64,000 bases of DNA from Cellulomonas sp. (GCF_015234515.1 NZ_JADGMY010000023.1:618366-682365); one strand, 5' to 3'. Numbered from the stretch's first letter, positions 28,517-39,229 are shown. The notes: generated from the sequence alone by a model not told the origin. A program made the numbers and translations.

Positions 28517-29756
28517 GCTGGGCGAACAGCGCCTCCAGCTCCGTCTTCATCGCCTCGACCCGGGCCTGCTCGGCGGCGACCTCCGCGGCAGTGGCCTGGA
28601 TCGCCGCGCCGCGCGTGGCGATCTCCGCCTCGTCGCGCGCCAGCAGCGCGCGGGCGTCGGCGATGAGCTCGGCGGCGGGAGCCTCGGGCAGGGGGGTGCC
28701 GTCGCGCCACGTCCACGACAGCAGCGAACGGGCACGCTCGGACGCGGGCAGGGCGGCGAGCCGCGCCTCCTCCTGCTCGATGGTGCCGCGGTACTGCGCG
28801 AGGCTGGCGATGTCGGCCTCGAGCTGCGCGGCGGCGAGCGACTGGTCGTACTGCCGTTGCGCGAGCGCCTGCTGCGCGGTGGTGAGCTCGGCGGTCATCG
28901 TGTCGATCTGCCCCTCGAACGCCTTGTGGACGCCCACCAGCGCCTGGCGGTCGGCGATGAACCGCCCGTACAGCGCCTCGAGGGCGGGGTCCAGCCCGCC
29001 CTCCTGCCAGATCTGCGTGCCGATGTAGGAGAACAGCTCGGTCGGCCGGTTGGCCGGCTCGGTCCCGACGGACCCCGAGATCTGGGTGTGGATGTCGTCG
29101 GCAGGGTCGATGCCGGCCAGGACCGTCGCCAGGGACGTCGTCGCCGCGTCGCGCTCGTCGCTCGTGAGCTCGGTCCAGGCGGCGTGCAGCAGCTCGTGTG
29201 CGGCGGTCTCGACGACGAACCCGCGCAGCCGCGGGTCCGCGGGCGTGTAGATGACGATGCGGCCGCCCGTCTCGATGCCGCCGGCGGTGCTGTGGTAGCA
29301 CCCGACGGCACCGGCCGTGCCTGCCGCACCGGAGTCGCCGCGGTCGCAGCGACCGGCGAACTCCTCGGCACCCAGCAGCTCCGGCTCCGCCATGTAGAGC
29401 AGGTCGCGGCCCTCCTGGGTGAGGTACATCTCGTCCGCCAGTGCGGCGACCTCGGGCGAGGGGTCCGGGACGCGACCGGCCACGACACCGTCGAGGAACG
29501 GAGCGTCGGCCTCCCGCAGGAACCCCGGCAGCACCGTGGTGGCCAGCCACCAGCCGAGCACCGCGACCGCGACGACGACCGCGAGACGCGTCACGAGGCT
29601 GCGCCGGCCGCGGCCGGGCGGCGGGCCGGCGTACGCGGACCCGCTCCACTCGGCCGGCGGCGGAGGGGGGATCTCGCTGCCCGCGGCCTCGTCGGCGACC
29701 CACCGCGGCAGCCGTCCCGTGGGGGAGCGCGGCAGGTCGTCCGGGGGCAAGGTCAT
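28497..29756 (-). CDS. membrane-anchored protein with HELLH zincin-like motif
   Basis: RSLVTRLAVVVAVAVLGWWLATTVLPGFL TM segment; VVETAAHELLHAAWTEL (HExxH); coiled-coil C-term. ATG at 29756. Confidence 0.7.
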   Translation of the reverse strand: MTLPPDDLPRSPTGRLPRWVADEAAGSEIPPPPPAEWSGSAYAGPPPGRGRRSLVTRLAVVVAVAVLGWWLATTVLPGFLREADAPFLDGVVAGRVPDPSPEVAALADEMYLTQEGRDLLYMAEPELLGAEEFAGRCDRGDSGAAGTAGAVGCYHSTAGGIETGGRIVIYTPADPRLRGFVVETAAHELLHAAWTELTSDERDAATTSLATVLAGIDPADDIHTQISGSVGTEPANRPTELFSYIGTQIWQEGGLDPALEALYGRFIADRQALVGVHKAFEGQIDTMTAELTTAQQALAQRQYDQSLAAAQLEADIASLAQYRGTIEQEEARLAALPASERARSLLSWTWRDGTPLPEAPAAELIADARALLARDEAEIATRGAAIQATAAEVAAEQARVEAMKTELEALFAQLNPTGS

Positions 29757-29891
29757 GTGTTCACCGATCGGCAGGTCGGGTGGACGTGTTGAGGTCGGCG
29801 CCCGTGGAGGGGCCGCGCACATCCGACGGATCCTGCCCCATTCGATCACGCACGCGCGCCCGCGGCCCTGCCGGCCGTCGGTCCGCGGCCG

Positions 29892-30503
29892 TCACGCCAC
29901 CCCGTCCTGGGAGGTCGTCGCCGCCGACCCGGCCGCCTCCCGCGCCGCGCGCAGCTCGCCGACCAGGGCGTCCACCTGGCTCGGGCTCGCGGGCAGCATC
30001 CCGCCGTCGGGCCGCCGTGTCGGCACGAGCACGATCCGGACGGACTCCCGCGTCACGAGCTCGACCGCCGGGTTGCCGGTCGACGCCGCGCGCCCGGTCG
30101 TGGCCGTGATCGTCCATACCTGCGACCACGGCCGGCTCAGCAGCACGGCGTCGCCGCGCCAGACCTCGACGCCGGACGCCGACCACGCGAACGTCAACCG
30201 CGTGCCGCCTCGCACCTTGCCGACCGACGCACCGAGCTGGGCCAGCGACGCCCCGAGCGTCTCCTCCGCCCACACCGCTTGCGTGTGCCACCCGGGCCGC
30301 GCGGCGACGGTGCGACGCCGCTTCCCGTCGTCGCGTCGGGACCACCACCACACCCCCGCCACGATGGCGGCGACGAGCACGACCGTGGCGAGCACCGACG
30401 GCCACCACGGCCCGTCGGACGTCAGGGCCCGGCGCCACGCGAGCACCACGAGGATGAGCACGCCCACGATCTGCAGGGTGCGGCTGGTCGACTGCCGGTT
30501 CAC
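29892..30503 (-). CDS. hypothetical membrane protein of WXG100 cassette
   Basis: GTG start overlapping upstream stop; two TM segments (LQIVGVLILVVLAW; VLATVVLVAAIVAGVWWW). Confidence 0.7.
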   Translation of the reverse strand: MNRQSTSRTLQIVGVLILVVLAWRRALTSDGPWWPSVLATVVLVAAIVAGVWWWSRRDDGKRRRTVAARPGWHTQAVWAEETLGASLAQLGASVGKVRGGTRLTFAWSASGVEVWRGDAVLLSRPWSQVWTITATTGRAASTGNPAVELVTRESVRIVLVPTRRPDGGMLPASPSQVDALVGELRAAREAAGSAATTSQDGVA

Positions 30504-31120
30504 ATGTCCTCCTGGGGGGTGTGGGGCGTGGCGGGCTGGAGCACGCGGACGGACGACACGACGGTGTCGAACAGTCCGAGGAGCTCGTCGCGCAGGTCGA
30601 CGAGCGGGCTGGAGAAGACGAGGTAGACGAGCTGGGCGCCGGGCGTCGGCTCGACCCAGTAGTCGGCGACGAGGGCGGGGACCTCGCGGTCGCCGGTGAG
30701 GCCGGACGACGCGCCCGTCGGCCGCACGCGCCGCAGCACCGTGCCGGCCGGACCCTCGCCGAGGTCGAGCGTGTGCCCTGGCTCGTCGCTCGCGAGCACG
30801 CTGGTCATGGCGGCGCGTCCCCGGGCGTCGAGGCTCCCCGGGACCCGGTACACCGTGAGGGACGCGGGCACGGGCGGGGCGCCACCGGTGCCGACGGCCA
30901 ATGCCATGAGCACACCGCCCGCGCGAGCGGCCCGTTCTGTGCTCCGCAGCAGCTCCTGCCGCATCGCGGCGCGCAACGGCGCGAGGTCCGGCGCCCCGCT
31001 CAGCTGACGCGCGACCAGGTCCTCGACGCAGGCGGTGCGTGCGGCGTCGTCCTCGAGGTCGAGGACGGCCCAGTCGTCGGGGAGGAGGACGGCGACGGTC
31101 CCGTCGACGACCCCGCTCAT
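30500..31120 (-). CDS. hypothetical protein of WXG100 cassette (206 aa)
   Basis: ATGA overlap with 31117..31698 gene; good coding bias. Confidence 0.7.
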   Translation of the reverse strand: MSGVVDGTVAVLLPDDWAVLDLEDDAARTACVEDLVARQLSGAPDLAPLRAAMRQELLRSTERAARAGGVLMALAVGTGGAPPVPASLTVYRVPGSLDARGRAAMTSVLASDEPGHTLDLGEGPAGTVLRRVRPTGASSGLTGDREVPALVADYWVEPTPGAQLVYLVFSSPLVDLRDELLGLFDTVVSSVRVLQPATPHTPQEDM

Positions 31121-31698
31121 GGTGACTCCAGGGTGACCTCGACGGCGTTCGCGATGTCCGTGGACATGTCAGCGAGCTGGTCGAAGTGGGCGATCGAGGA
31201 GGACTCGACGTGGACGAGGACCAGATCCTCCGTGTCCGGCGGCAGGATGAACCACGACCACTCCCGGTTGACCCGTCGACGGAAACGCGGGGCGGTGTCG
31301 ACGATCTGGAGCACTGCGTCGCCGGCTGCGACCTGTGATGGCAGGGCGGCCACATCGAGGAGCCGGACGCCGGGCGGTAGAGGGATGTCGGCGCGAGCGC
31401 GTTCGAGCACGCGCTCGAGCCGCGGCTCATCGGACCGGGGTAGGGAGAAGCTCCGCAACACGGCCGAGGCATGCGGGGTGGGATCTGCAGGTTCCGGGAA
31501 CCACAATGCGGCGCACGCAGTTCCGGGCAGCTCGGTGGAGATCATGTCCTCGAAGCTCCGCACGGCCGCGACGACGCCGCGACGCACACCGTCGTCGCCG
31601 TGCAGCGGCGATCGCCGCTCTGCCTCAGCGCGATCACCGTGCGCCCAGCCGAGCCAGTCCTGCGGCAGTGCCCACCTCACCGTCGCTAGTGCGGCCAT
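31117..31698 (-). CDS. hypothetical protein of WXG100 cassette (193 aa)
   Basis: Coding bias, coupled to downstream ORF by 4-bp overlap. Confidence 0.7.
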   Translation of the reverse strand: MAALATVRWALPQDWLGWAHGDRAEAERRSPLHGDDGVRRGVVAAVRSFEDMISTELPGTACAALWFPEPADPTPHASAVLRSFSLPRSDEPRLERVLERARADIPLPPGVRLLDVAALPSQVAAGDAVLQIVDTAPRFRRRVNREWSWFILPPDTEDLVLVHVESSSIAHFDQLADMSTDIANAVEVTLESP

Positions 31699-31741
31699 GC
31701 GTCTTCTCCTGTCAGCGGCACGACGACGTGCCTCGGGCGTC

Positions 31742-33079
31742 TCACAGGCTCAGCCTCGTGCCGGCGGCGGCTGGAGGACCGGTCACCGCCTCGCCGACGA
31801 GCTTCGTCACCGAGGTCATCGCGAGCGCGGCGTCACCCAGGTACTGAACCGTCGCAGCTCCTTCGAGGGCGGCGCCCCGAACCGTTGGCCCGAGGAGCGT
31901 CAGGAATGCGCGGGGGCGGAAGGGGAACGCATCCCACAGCTGTTCGCGGAGCAGGTTGGTCTGTCGTACCAGGCCGCTGTGTCCTGCCATTGCCAGGACC
32001 CGGTCCCACCCGTGCAGGGACATCACCTCGCGCGCGGCGGTCGTGAGGCGGTCGGTCCTGCCAGCACCACGCGCGAAGGCATCGACTTCCGCGGCGCCCC
32101 TCACAGCCTGCGTCGTCGGCCCCAGCTCCAGCCCCACCAGTAGTCGGCCGAGCAGTCCCCGTGGTACCTGGGTGGCGGCCTGGGACGACGCTGTTCTCGC
32201 CGAGACCTCGAACGCGTCGACTGATCGCGCGAGCAGCCTGCTCGCTCCGAAGGACGCGAGCCCCACGACCCCCATGACGACGTTGAACCAGTCCTTCCCG
32301 TCGCCGCTCTTCAGGGCGAGGGCGAGGTCCGCGACGAGCGCGACGGCGCCTGCCACTACCGACACGGCGATGATGATCTGGCCGATGAACGGCACCCAGC
32401 CGAGCACCAACGACAGCACCCCGGCTCCCGTCGCGATGTTCCCCGCCCACGTCGACACCACCTGCGCGACGTCCGCGCCCCAGTCCTCCCACCACCCGTC
32501 GTGGAGCGTGTCGTCCATACCGGTGTCGAGCTCGTCCATGGCCTGTGCGGCGGCGGTGTCGCGGCGTTCGACGGCTTCGGCGAGGGCGAGCCGGGCGCGC
32601 GCGAGGTCGATCTCGGCGTCGGAGCGTTCCGTGCGGGCCGTGGTGAGGGCGTGCTGCTGGGTCGTGGTGTCCTCGCCGAGGTCGATGGCGTCCTCGAGCA
32701 GGATCCGCGAGCGGCGGACGGCGTCCTCGGCGAGGTCCAACGAGTGCTGGGCCGACTGGGCGGTGTGCAGGGCGTCGAGGGACTGGGTCTGGGCGAGGTC
32801 GAGCTGGCGGGAGTACCGCACCAGGGCGTCCCCGGCGGCGTCGTACCGGGCGTGCGCTCGGCGGATGCGGTCGGCGACGGCGTGCGTGCGGTCCCGGATC
32901 GCGTCGACCGCTTCCGAGACCGCGTCCTGGGCGTCCACCAGTGCGCGCAGGACGCGCTCGGCATCGCCGATGGCGGTGGCGACCTGGCGGTAGTGGTCGC
33001 CACCGGCGCGGACGACAGCAGGGTCGCCGGGGACGGGGTCGCTGGTCGCCAACGGGTACCAGGAGTACGGCCGGCTCAC
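31742..33079 (-). CDS. putative T7SS-associated/LXG-like secreted or membrane protein
   Basis: Long N-terminal helical coiled-coil followed by WAGNIATGAGVLSLVLGWVPFIGQIIIAVSVVAGAVALVADLALALKSGDGKDWF hydrophobic core typical of actinobacterial T7SS substrates; 4-bp overlap with WXG100-like gene. Confidence 0.65.
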   Translation of the reverse strand: MSRPYSWYPLATSDPVPGDPAVVRAGGDHYRQVATAIGDAERVLRALVDAQDAVSEAVDAIRDRTHAVADRIRRAHARYDAAGDALVRYSRQLDLAQTQSLDALHTAQSAQHSLDLAEDAVRRSRILLEDAIDLGEDTTTQQHALTTARTERSDAEIDLARARLALAEAVERRDTAAAQAMDELDTGMDDTLHDGWWEDWGADVAQVVSTWAGNIATGAGVLSLVLGWVPFIGQIIIAVSVVAGAVALVADLALALKSGDGKDWFNVVMGVVGLASFGASRLLARSVDAFEVSARTASSQAATQVPRGLLGRLLVGLELGPTTQAVRGAAEVDAFARGAGRTDRLTTAAREVMSLHGWDRVLAMAGHSGLVRQTNLLREQLWDAFPFRPRAFLTLLGPTVRGAALEGAATVQYLGDAALAMTSVTKLVGEAVTGPPAAAGTRLSL

Positions 33080-33363
33080 ACGTCACCGCGCAGCGCTGCG
33101 GCGAACTCGGTGTCGATGCGCTCGAAGTTGTCGCCGATGCCGGTGCACGCGTCGGCGAGGCGGGCGATCTCCTCGAGCATCTCGGCGCGGTGGTCGTCCC
33201 AGCCGTGCGCGAGGTCCCGGACCTTGCCGGCCAGGCCGGCGTGCCCGACGGCCTCGGCGACGGTGTCGCTGGTCGCGTCGGCGTCCTCGAGCTCGCGCGC
33301 CACGGTGCGCAGGTCGGTGCCGACGGCGATCAGCTCGTCGGTGCTCAGCCGCAGGTGCCCCAT
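33076..33363 (-). CDS. WXG100-like small helical protein
   Basis: 95 aa; two-helix pattern with HGWDDH turn (MGHLRLSTDEL...LAHGWDDHRAEMLEEI...). Confidence 0.65.
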   Translation of the reverse strand: MGHLRLSTDELIAVGTDLRTVARELEDADATSDTVAEAVGHAGLAGKVRDLAHGWDDHRAEMLEEIARLADACTGIGDNFERIDTEFAAALRGDV

Positions 33364-33506
33364 GGCGGGGGAACGTATCGGATCAATCCGGGCACGCGGC
33401 GACGTCATCCACAGGTGCGAGGTGCCGCGCATCAGGAGGAGCCGTCCGGGGGCATCCTGTGGAAATCAAGGACGGGGCGCGCGCTCGCGGCCTAGGCTCA
33501 CGGACC

Positions 33507-34004
33507 GTGACGGAGAACTACGGACCGGTGACGACGGACCTGCCCGACGACCTCTTCGACGACTCACCGCTCCCCGGCGCGACGTTCCCCCAGGCGGTCC
33601 GCCGCCTGGTGCGTCGCTACACCGTGTTCAGCGGCCGGGCGAGCCGCAGCGAGTACTGGTGGGTCGCGCTGTTCTACCTGCTGGTCGAGGTGGGTGCCGG
33701 CGTCGTCGCGGCGGTGGTCGCAGGCGTGACCGGCAGCATCGTCGGCGACGACTCGACCGCCTTCGGCTGGGTGATGGGGATCGTGCTCGGCCTGGCCGCC
33801 CTGGCCTGGCTCCTGCTCCTCATCCCCGGCATCGCCCTGGCAGTCCGACGCATGCACGACGCGAACCTGTCCGGCTGGCTGCTCCTGATGTGCCTCGTCC
33901 CCGGGCTCGTGCTCGTCGGCATCGTGTTCATGCTGCTGCCGAGCAACCCGGCGGGCGCGCGCTTCGACCGCGCCGTGCCGATCCCTCCGCTCGACGAGGA
34001 GTGA
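33507..34004 (+). CDS. DUF805 domain membrane protein
   Basis: YTVFSGRASRSEYWWVALFYLL...AVRRMHDANLSGWLLL. Confidence 0.9.
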   Translation: MTENYGPVTTDLPDDLFDDSPLPGATFPQAVRRLVRRYTVFSGRASRSEYWWVALFYLLVEVGAGVVAAVVAGVTGSIVGDDSTAFGWVMGIVLGLAALAWLLLLIPGIALAVRRMHDANLSGWLLLMCLVPGLVLVGIVFMLLPSNPAGARFDRAVPIPPLDEE

Positions 34005-34112
34005 GCTCGCGCCGACCCGCGGACGCCGAGCGCATGCGGTGACGCGCTTCGGTACCGGCGGTCGGCCTTGAGGTAGGCAGCGCACGGAGATCCGACGCCG
34101 CTCCCAGCAGGG

Positions 34113-34829
34113 CTACTCGCAGCCGACCCCGTCGTCGTCCCGGTCGAGGTGCGAGGCGTAGCCCGGTTGACCACGGCGCACCGGTGCGGCACCGGCGGCG
34201 CGCGCGGCGTCGCAGTTCTCGTAGTAGACCGAGCCGCCCGCCGGTGCCGAGCCCTCCCCGGTGGCCGACGAGCTGCCCGACGACGCCCCCGATGCCCCGG
34301 TCGAGCCCGTGCGAGCCTCCGATGCCGCGACCGAGGCCTCGCGCGTGTCGAGGTCACCGGAACGGGCATCGAGCTGGGCCTGCCGTGTGTCGAGCTCCTG
34401 CTGCCGGGCGGCGAGCGCGGTCTCGAGCGCGGCCAGGTCGGCGGACCGGCGGTCCAGCTCTGCCACCTGCGCCAGCGCCGACGTGAGCTCGGCCTCCGTG
34501 GAGGCGAGCTCGCCCTGTACGCCCAGCAGCTCACCGTCGAGCGTGTCGACGTCCGTCGTCAGTTCCTCGATCGTCGTCCGGTCGGCAGCCGCCCGGTCGT
34601 TGCCCGCCGCGGCGCCCGACGTCGACCCGAGGATCAGACCCAGAAGCAGTGCGGCCCCGGCGACGGTGGGCATCAGCCATCGGCGTTGCCGCGCGGGTGC
34701 CTCGACCCAGAGTTGCCAGCCCTCCGGAGGGGCCGGCCAGGACGGGTCGGGCTTCCAGTCCGCCGGTGGTGCCCACCCCGGCCGGGGTGCGGGCCAACCG
34801 GGCGGTGGGTTGAGCTTCTTCGCTGGCAT
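34113..34829 (-). CDS. membrane-anchored excalibur calcium-binding domain protein
   Basis: C-term VYYENCDAARAAGAAPVRRGQPGYASHLDRDDDGVGCE. Confidence 0.9.
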   Translation of the reverse strand: MPAKKLNPPPGWPAPRPGWAPPADWKPDPSWPAPPEGWQLWVEAPARQRRWLMPTVAGAALLLGLILGSTSGAAAGNDRAAADRTTIEELTTDVDTLDGELLGVQGELASTEAELTSALAQVAELDRRSADLAALETALAARQQELDTRQAQLDARSGDLDTREASVAASEARTGSTGASGASSGSSSATGEGSAPAGGSVYYENCDAARAAGAAPVRRGQPGYASHLDRDDDGVGCE

Positions 34830-34918
34830 GAGGCCCCCTCGCCGTCGCCACCCGCGTATCCGCGCATATCGGACACTAGCGACCAGATCGGCCAGGAGTC
34901 TTCACCCGCGGCCTAACC

Positions 34919-35593
34919 TCACCCGCCCACCCGCACCAGCCCCGTCTCGTACGCGACCACGACCGCCTGCACCCGGTCCCGCACCCCGAGCTTGGCGAGG
35001 ATGCGTCCGACGTGCGTCTTCACGGTCGCCTCCGACAGGAACAGGCGCCCGGCGATCTCCGCGTTGGACAGCCCCTCGGCGACCTCCCGCAGCACCTCGA
35101 CCTCACGGGGCGTGAGGTCGGCGAGGCGGGGGTGCGGGGCGTCGGGGTCGGCGACGGCCCCGCCGGCGGGCAGGTGCCCCGCGAACAGCTCGAGCATGCG
35201 GCGCGTGATGCGCGCGGACACCACGGCCTCACCGGACGCGACGGTCCGCACGGCAGCGGCCAGCTCGGCCGGGGCGGCGTCCTTCAGCAGGAACCCGCTG
35301 GCCCCGGCGCGCAGGGCCGCGAACGCGTACTCGTCGAGGTCGAACGTCGTGAGCACGAGCACGCGCGTCTCGGGGTGCGTCTCGACGATGCGCGCGGTCG
35401 CGTCGATGCCGTTGACGCCCGGCATACGCACGTCCATGAGGACGACGTCGGGACGCAGCGCGGCCACCTGCTCGATCGCGGACTGCCCGTCCTGCGCCTC
35501 CCCGACGACCTCGAGGTCCTCGGTGCTGTCGATCAGCAGCCGGAACCCCATGCGGATGAGCGCCTGGTCGTCGACCAGCAGGACGCGGATCAT
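34919..35593 (-). CDS. NarL/LuxR-family response regulator
   Basis: [20 protein letters not shown]...[10 protein letters not shown]...[40 protein letters not shown]. Confidence 0.95.
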   Translation of the reverse strand: MIRVLLVDDQALIRMGFRLLIDSTEDLEVVGEAQDGQSAIEQVAALRPDVVLMDVRMPGVNGIDATARIVETHPETRVLVLTTFDLDEYAFAALRAGASGFLLKDAAPAELAAAVRTVASGEAVVSARITRRMLELFAGHLPAGGAVADPDAPHPRLADLTPREVEVLREVAEGLSNAEIAGRLFLSEATVKTHVGRILAKLGVRDRVQAVVVAYETGLVRVGG

Positions 35594-37173
35594 GCCTCTC
35601 CTTCGTTCGTCGCCGGCACGGCTCGCTCGACGCGGGGCGTCGCGCCCGTCGTCGCGCCCGTCGTGCCGCCGGGCTGCGGCAGGACCGCGCGCACGCGCCA
35701 CCCGCCGAGGTGCGGGCCGGCCTCGAGCGTCCCACCGAAGGCGGCGACCCGTCCGGTCATGCCGGCGATCCCGCGCCCCGACCCCGGGACCGGTGCGGTG
35801 GTGGAGCGGTCCTCGTCGCCAGGGCCGCGGTCCGCGACGACGACCTCGATCGCGTCGTCGAGCTGCCGCACGGCGACGTCGACGGACGCGGTGCCCGGCG
35901 CGTGCCGCAGGGTGTTGGTGAGGGACTCCTGCACGATGCGGAACACGGCGAGCTGGACGGTGGCGTCGAGGCCCTCGAGCCCGGCCACCGCGAGTCCCGC
36001 GGTCCGCACGGGCAGCCCGGCGGTGCGGAACCGCTCGACGAGGCGGTCGAGGTCCTCGACACCCGGCTGCGGCGCCATCGGCACGTCACCGGCCGACGCG
36101 TCGTCGCCCGCCGCCGAGCCGGCCGGGTGTGCGAGGGCGACGGCGCGTCCCGGACCGTCAGCAGCCTGCGTGTCGTCCGGCGCGTGCAGCACGCCGAGGA
36201 TCCGTCGTACGTCCCCGAGCGCACCGCGGCCGGTGTCGACGAGCTCGTCGAGCGCGCGCCGCGCCTGGTCGGGCGACCGGTCCATCGCCGCGGCGGCGCC
36301 ACCGCCCAGCGCGATCATCACGGTGATGGAGTGCGCGATGACGTCGTGCATCTCGCGGGCCACGCGGGCGCGCTCGTCGGCCTGCAGGACGTGGGCACGG
36401 TGCTCCTCCTCGGCGGCGCGCGCCGCGGCGGCCTCCGCGAGCGCGGCGGCGCGGAGCCGGGCGGTGCGCACGAGGGTGCCGAACGCGATGCCGAACAGCG
36501 CGAGCACCACCAGCGGCAGCGCGGTGACGATCCACGACGGCGGCAGCACGTCGGCGAGGAACCCGGGCAGCCGGAACCGGGAGACCGCGTCGACCGCACC
36601 CGGTGCGTCGCCCGCGGCGAGGGACCCGACGAGACCCACGCGCGGCGCGACGCGTGCGGTGACGAGCACCGGCACGACGACGGCCAGGGCCACGACCCAC
36701 GTCGTGCGGGGCGGGCGGGCGGCTGCGAGCGCGAACAGCGCGGCCGCGAGCGCGAGCTCGTACCCGTTGGTCGCCCCGGCGACGACGAGCGTCGCGATCG
36801 CGAGCGCCGCGAGGACGGCGGCGACCAGCTCCGGCCGGCGGTGGCGCGCGAGCAGCACGCCCGCGCCCACCAGGGTGAGCAGCACCGATGCGAACGCCAT
36901 GGTGTCGGTCTGCTGCTGGCCGACGTACCGGCTGAGCAGGTACATCGACTCGGCGCCGAACGCCGTCATGACGCCCCACGCGACGAACGCGACGACGAGC
37001 GCCATGGACGCCAGCGCCCGCCACCACGTGCGGGCGGTGGCGCTGGTCATCGTCCGCAGCCGGGCCCGCACGCGCCCCACGGGGCGCGGCGAGCGGCCGT
37101 GCGTGCTTGCCGTGACCGACCCCCGAGGGCCGAGCCCTGCGGCCCGGCCCTCGGTGGTCGTCGTGTCAGTCAC
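35590..37173 (-). CDS. NarL-type sensor histidine kinase
   Basis: [35 protein letters not shown]; overlaps response regulator by 4 bp. Confidence 0.93.
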   Translation of the reverse strand: MTDTTTTEGRAAGLGPRGSVTASTHGRSPRPVGRVRARLRTMTSATARTWWRALASMALVVAFVAWGVMTAFGAESMYLLSRYVGQQQTDTMAFASVLLTLVGAGVLLARHRRPELVAAVLAALAIATLVVAGATNGYELALAAALFALAAARPPRTTWVVALAVVVPVLVTARVAPRVGLVGSLAAGDAPGAVDAVSRFRLPGFLADVLPPSWIVTALPLVVLALFGIAFGTLVRTARLRAAALAEAAAARAAEEEHRAHVLQADERARVAREMHDVIAHSITVMIALGGGAAAAMDRSPDQARRALDELVDTGRGALGDVRRILGVLHAPDDTQAADGPGRAVALAHPAGSAAGDDASAGDVPMAPQPGVEDLDRLVERFRTAGLPVRTAGLAVAGLEGLDATVQLAVFRIVQESLTNTLRHAPGTASVDVAVRQLDDAIEVVVADRGPGDEDRSTTAPVPGSGRGIAGMTGRVAAFGGTLEAGPHLGGWRVRAVLPQPGGTTGATTGATPRVERAVPATNEGEA

Positions 37174-37197
37174 CTGCGCATCCTCCCAGGTCACGGC

Positions 37198-38055
37198 TCA
37201 GGCGTCCCGACGGCGCAGCAGCACCGCACCGACGACGACCGCGGCGACGGCCCACGCGACCAGCACGCCGTAGCCCTCCCAGGGGCCGAGCGCGGTGCCC
37301 TGCGAGCCCGAGAGCACGGAGCCGGTGGCGTCGTGGGTGATGAGGCGCCCGCCCGCGGCCGACGGCAGGAGCGTGGCGAGGTCCTGCACCGGCTTCCACG
37401 GGATGTAGGCGAACGCGGGCTCGATGACGAAGACGAGGCCGAGCACGGTCGCGATGCCCGCGGCCGAGCTCCGCAGGATCGCGCCGATGCCGTACGCGAG
37501 GGCTGCCATGGCGGCCAGGTACAGCGGCACGCCCAGCATGATCCGCAGGTGCTCGGGGTTCGCGAGGTCGACCGTCATCTGCAGCTTCTCGAACCACGGT
37601 GCGACGGACGCCCAGCCCGCGAGGGACCCGACGAGGCCCGTGGCGAGCACGAGCCCGACGACGACGACGAGCTTGGCGAGCAGCACCGGCACACGGGTGG
37701 GCGCCGCCGCGAGGGTCGAGCGGATCTGGCCCGTGCGGTACTCGGCGGTGATGACGACGACCGCGAGCCCGGACAGCACGAGCTGGGTGAGCGTGAGCCC
37801 GGAGATCGCGTACACGGGCCCGACGAACCAGTCGTCCGGGGCGTCGTCCGCGATGCCGGAGACGCTCGAGGCTCGCATCGCACCCATCAGGGGGAAGAAC
37901 GCGACGGCGAGCAGGGCGGTCCACCACGTCGAGCGCAGCGAGCGGATCTTGACCCACTCGGAGGCGACGAGGCGGCCGAAGCTCACGGGCTGCACGACGG
38001 TGCGGGGCCGCGTGCGGCTGGCGGGCAGGGACGTGGAGGGCGTGGCGGTGGTCAT
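37198..38055 (-). CDS. ABC-2 type transporter permease
   Basis: SFGRLVASEWVKIRSLRSTWWT and multiple TM segments. Confidence 0.88.
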   Translation of the reverse strand: MTTATPSTSLPASRTRPRTVVQPVSFGRLVASEWVKIRSLRSTWWTALLAVAFFPLMGAMRASSVSGIADDAPDDWFVGPVYAISGLTLTQLVLSGLAVVVITAEYRTGQIRSTLAAAPTRVPVLLAKLVVVVGLVLATGLVGSLAGWASVAPWFEKLQMTVDLANPEHLRIMLGVPLYLAAMAALAYGIGAILRSSAAGIATVLGLVFVIEPAFAYIPWKPVQDLATLLPSAAGGRLITHDATGSVLSGSQGTALGPWEGYGVLVAWAVAAVVVGAVLLRRRDA

Positions 38056-38999
38056 CGGTGGGCTCCTGCGACGGGGCGGGTGGTGGCGTCGGCGGCCGTC
38101 GAGCGGTACTCGACGGAGTCGCCGGTGAGCTGCAGGTACGCGTCCTCGAGGGAGGCCTGCACGGGGGCGAGCTCGTGGAGGACGATCCCGGCGCTCGCGG
38201 CGAGCGCCGCGACCTCCGGGGCAGTCGTGCCGGTGACGTCGAGGACGTCGGGGCCGGTGGACGCGAGCTCGATGCCGGGCTGCGTGGCGAGCAGCGCGGC
38301 GAGGCGGCGGACGTCGGGCGTGCGGACGCGCACGGCGGGCTTGCCGGCCAGCGCGACGACGTCTGCGACCGGGGCGTCCGCGACGATCCGGCCGCGCCCG
38401 ATGACGATGAGGTGGTCGGCCGTGAGCGCCATCTCCGACATCAGGTGCGACGAGAGGAAGACGGTGCGTCCCTCGGCGGCCAGGCCGCGCAGCAGGGTGC
38501 GGACCCACAGGACGCCCTCGGGGTCCAGGCCGTTGACCGGCTCGTCGAGGATGAGCGTCTGCGGGTCGCCCAGCAGGGCCGCGGCGATGCCCAGGCGCTG
38601 CCCCATGCCGAGCGAGAAGCGTCCGGCGCGCTGGCGGGCGACCGACGTCAGGCCCGTGAGCTCCATGACCTCCTCGACGCGGCGCTTGCCGATGCCGTGC
38701 GTCGTGGCCTGCGCCAGCAGGTGCTCGCGCGCCGACCGGCCGCCGTGCACGGCCTTGGCGTCGAGCAGCACGCCGACCTCGCCGAGCGGCGCGCGGTGCT
38801 GCGCGTACGGCTTGCCGTTGACGGTGACGCTGCCGGCGCTGGGCCGGTCGAGCCCGACGACCATGCGCATCGTCGTCGACTTGCCGGCGCCGTTGGGGCC
38901 CAGGAAGCCGGTGACCTTGCCGGGCTGGACGGTGAAGTCCATGTGGTCGACGACCGTCTTGTCGCCGTACCTCTTCGTCAGACCGATGGCCTCGATCAT
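38052..38999 (-). CDS. ABC transporter ATP-binding protein
   Basis: GFLGPNGAGKSTTMRMVVGL; LILDEPVNGLDPEG. Confidence 0.95.
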   Translation of the reverse strand: MIEAIGLTKRYGDKTVVDHMDFTVQPGKVTGFLGPNGAGKSTTMRMVVGLDRPSAGSVTVNGKPYAQHRAPLGEVGVLLDAKAVHGGRSAREHLLAQATTHGIGKRRVEEVMELTGLTSVARQRAGRFSLGMGQRLGIAAALLGDPQTLILDEPVNGLDPEGVLWVRTLLRGLAAEGRTVFLSSHLMSEMALTADHLIVIGRGRIVADAPVADVVALAGKPAVRVRTPDVRRLAALLATQPGIELASTGPDVLDVTGTTAPEVAALAASAGIVLHELAPVQASLEDAYLQLTGDSVEYRSTAADATTRPVAGAHR

Positions 39000-39229
39000 G
39001 CGTCCTCCTCGTTCGGGTGTGACTCGAACGTACGGAGAGCGCCGCGCCACGGGGACGCCCGCAAGGCGCATCTGCGCAGGCCGGGGGCATACGCCGCAGG
39101 GATGACCCGCGTCCCCCTCCGGTGCCCGTGAGGCAGAGGAATCCGGGCACAGGAGTCCCGGATTTCTCGCTCTCGCGGGATGGCGGCGGGTGTGTGACGC
39201 TCGTGTCCCCGACGACAGGGAGGTCACCG

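Noticed and set aside
35710-39105. 1131-aa plus-strand ORF
   Set aside because: Antisense to histidine kinase and ABC exporter genes with strong motifs.
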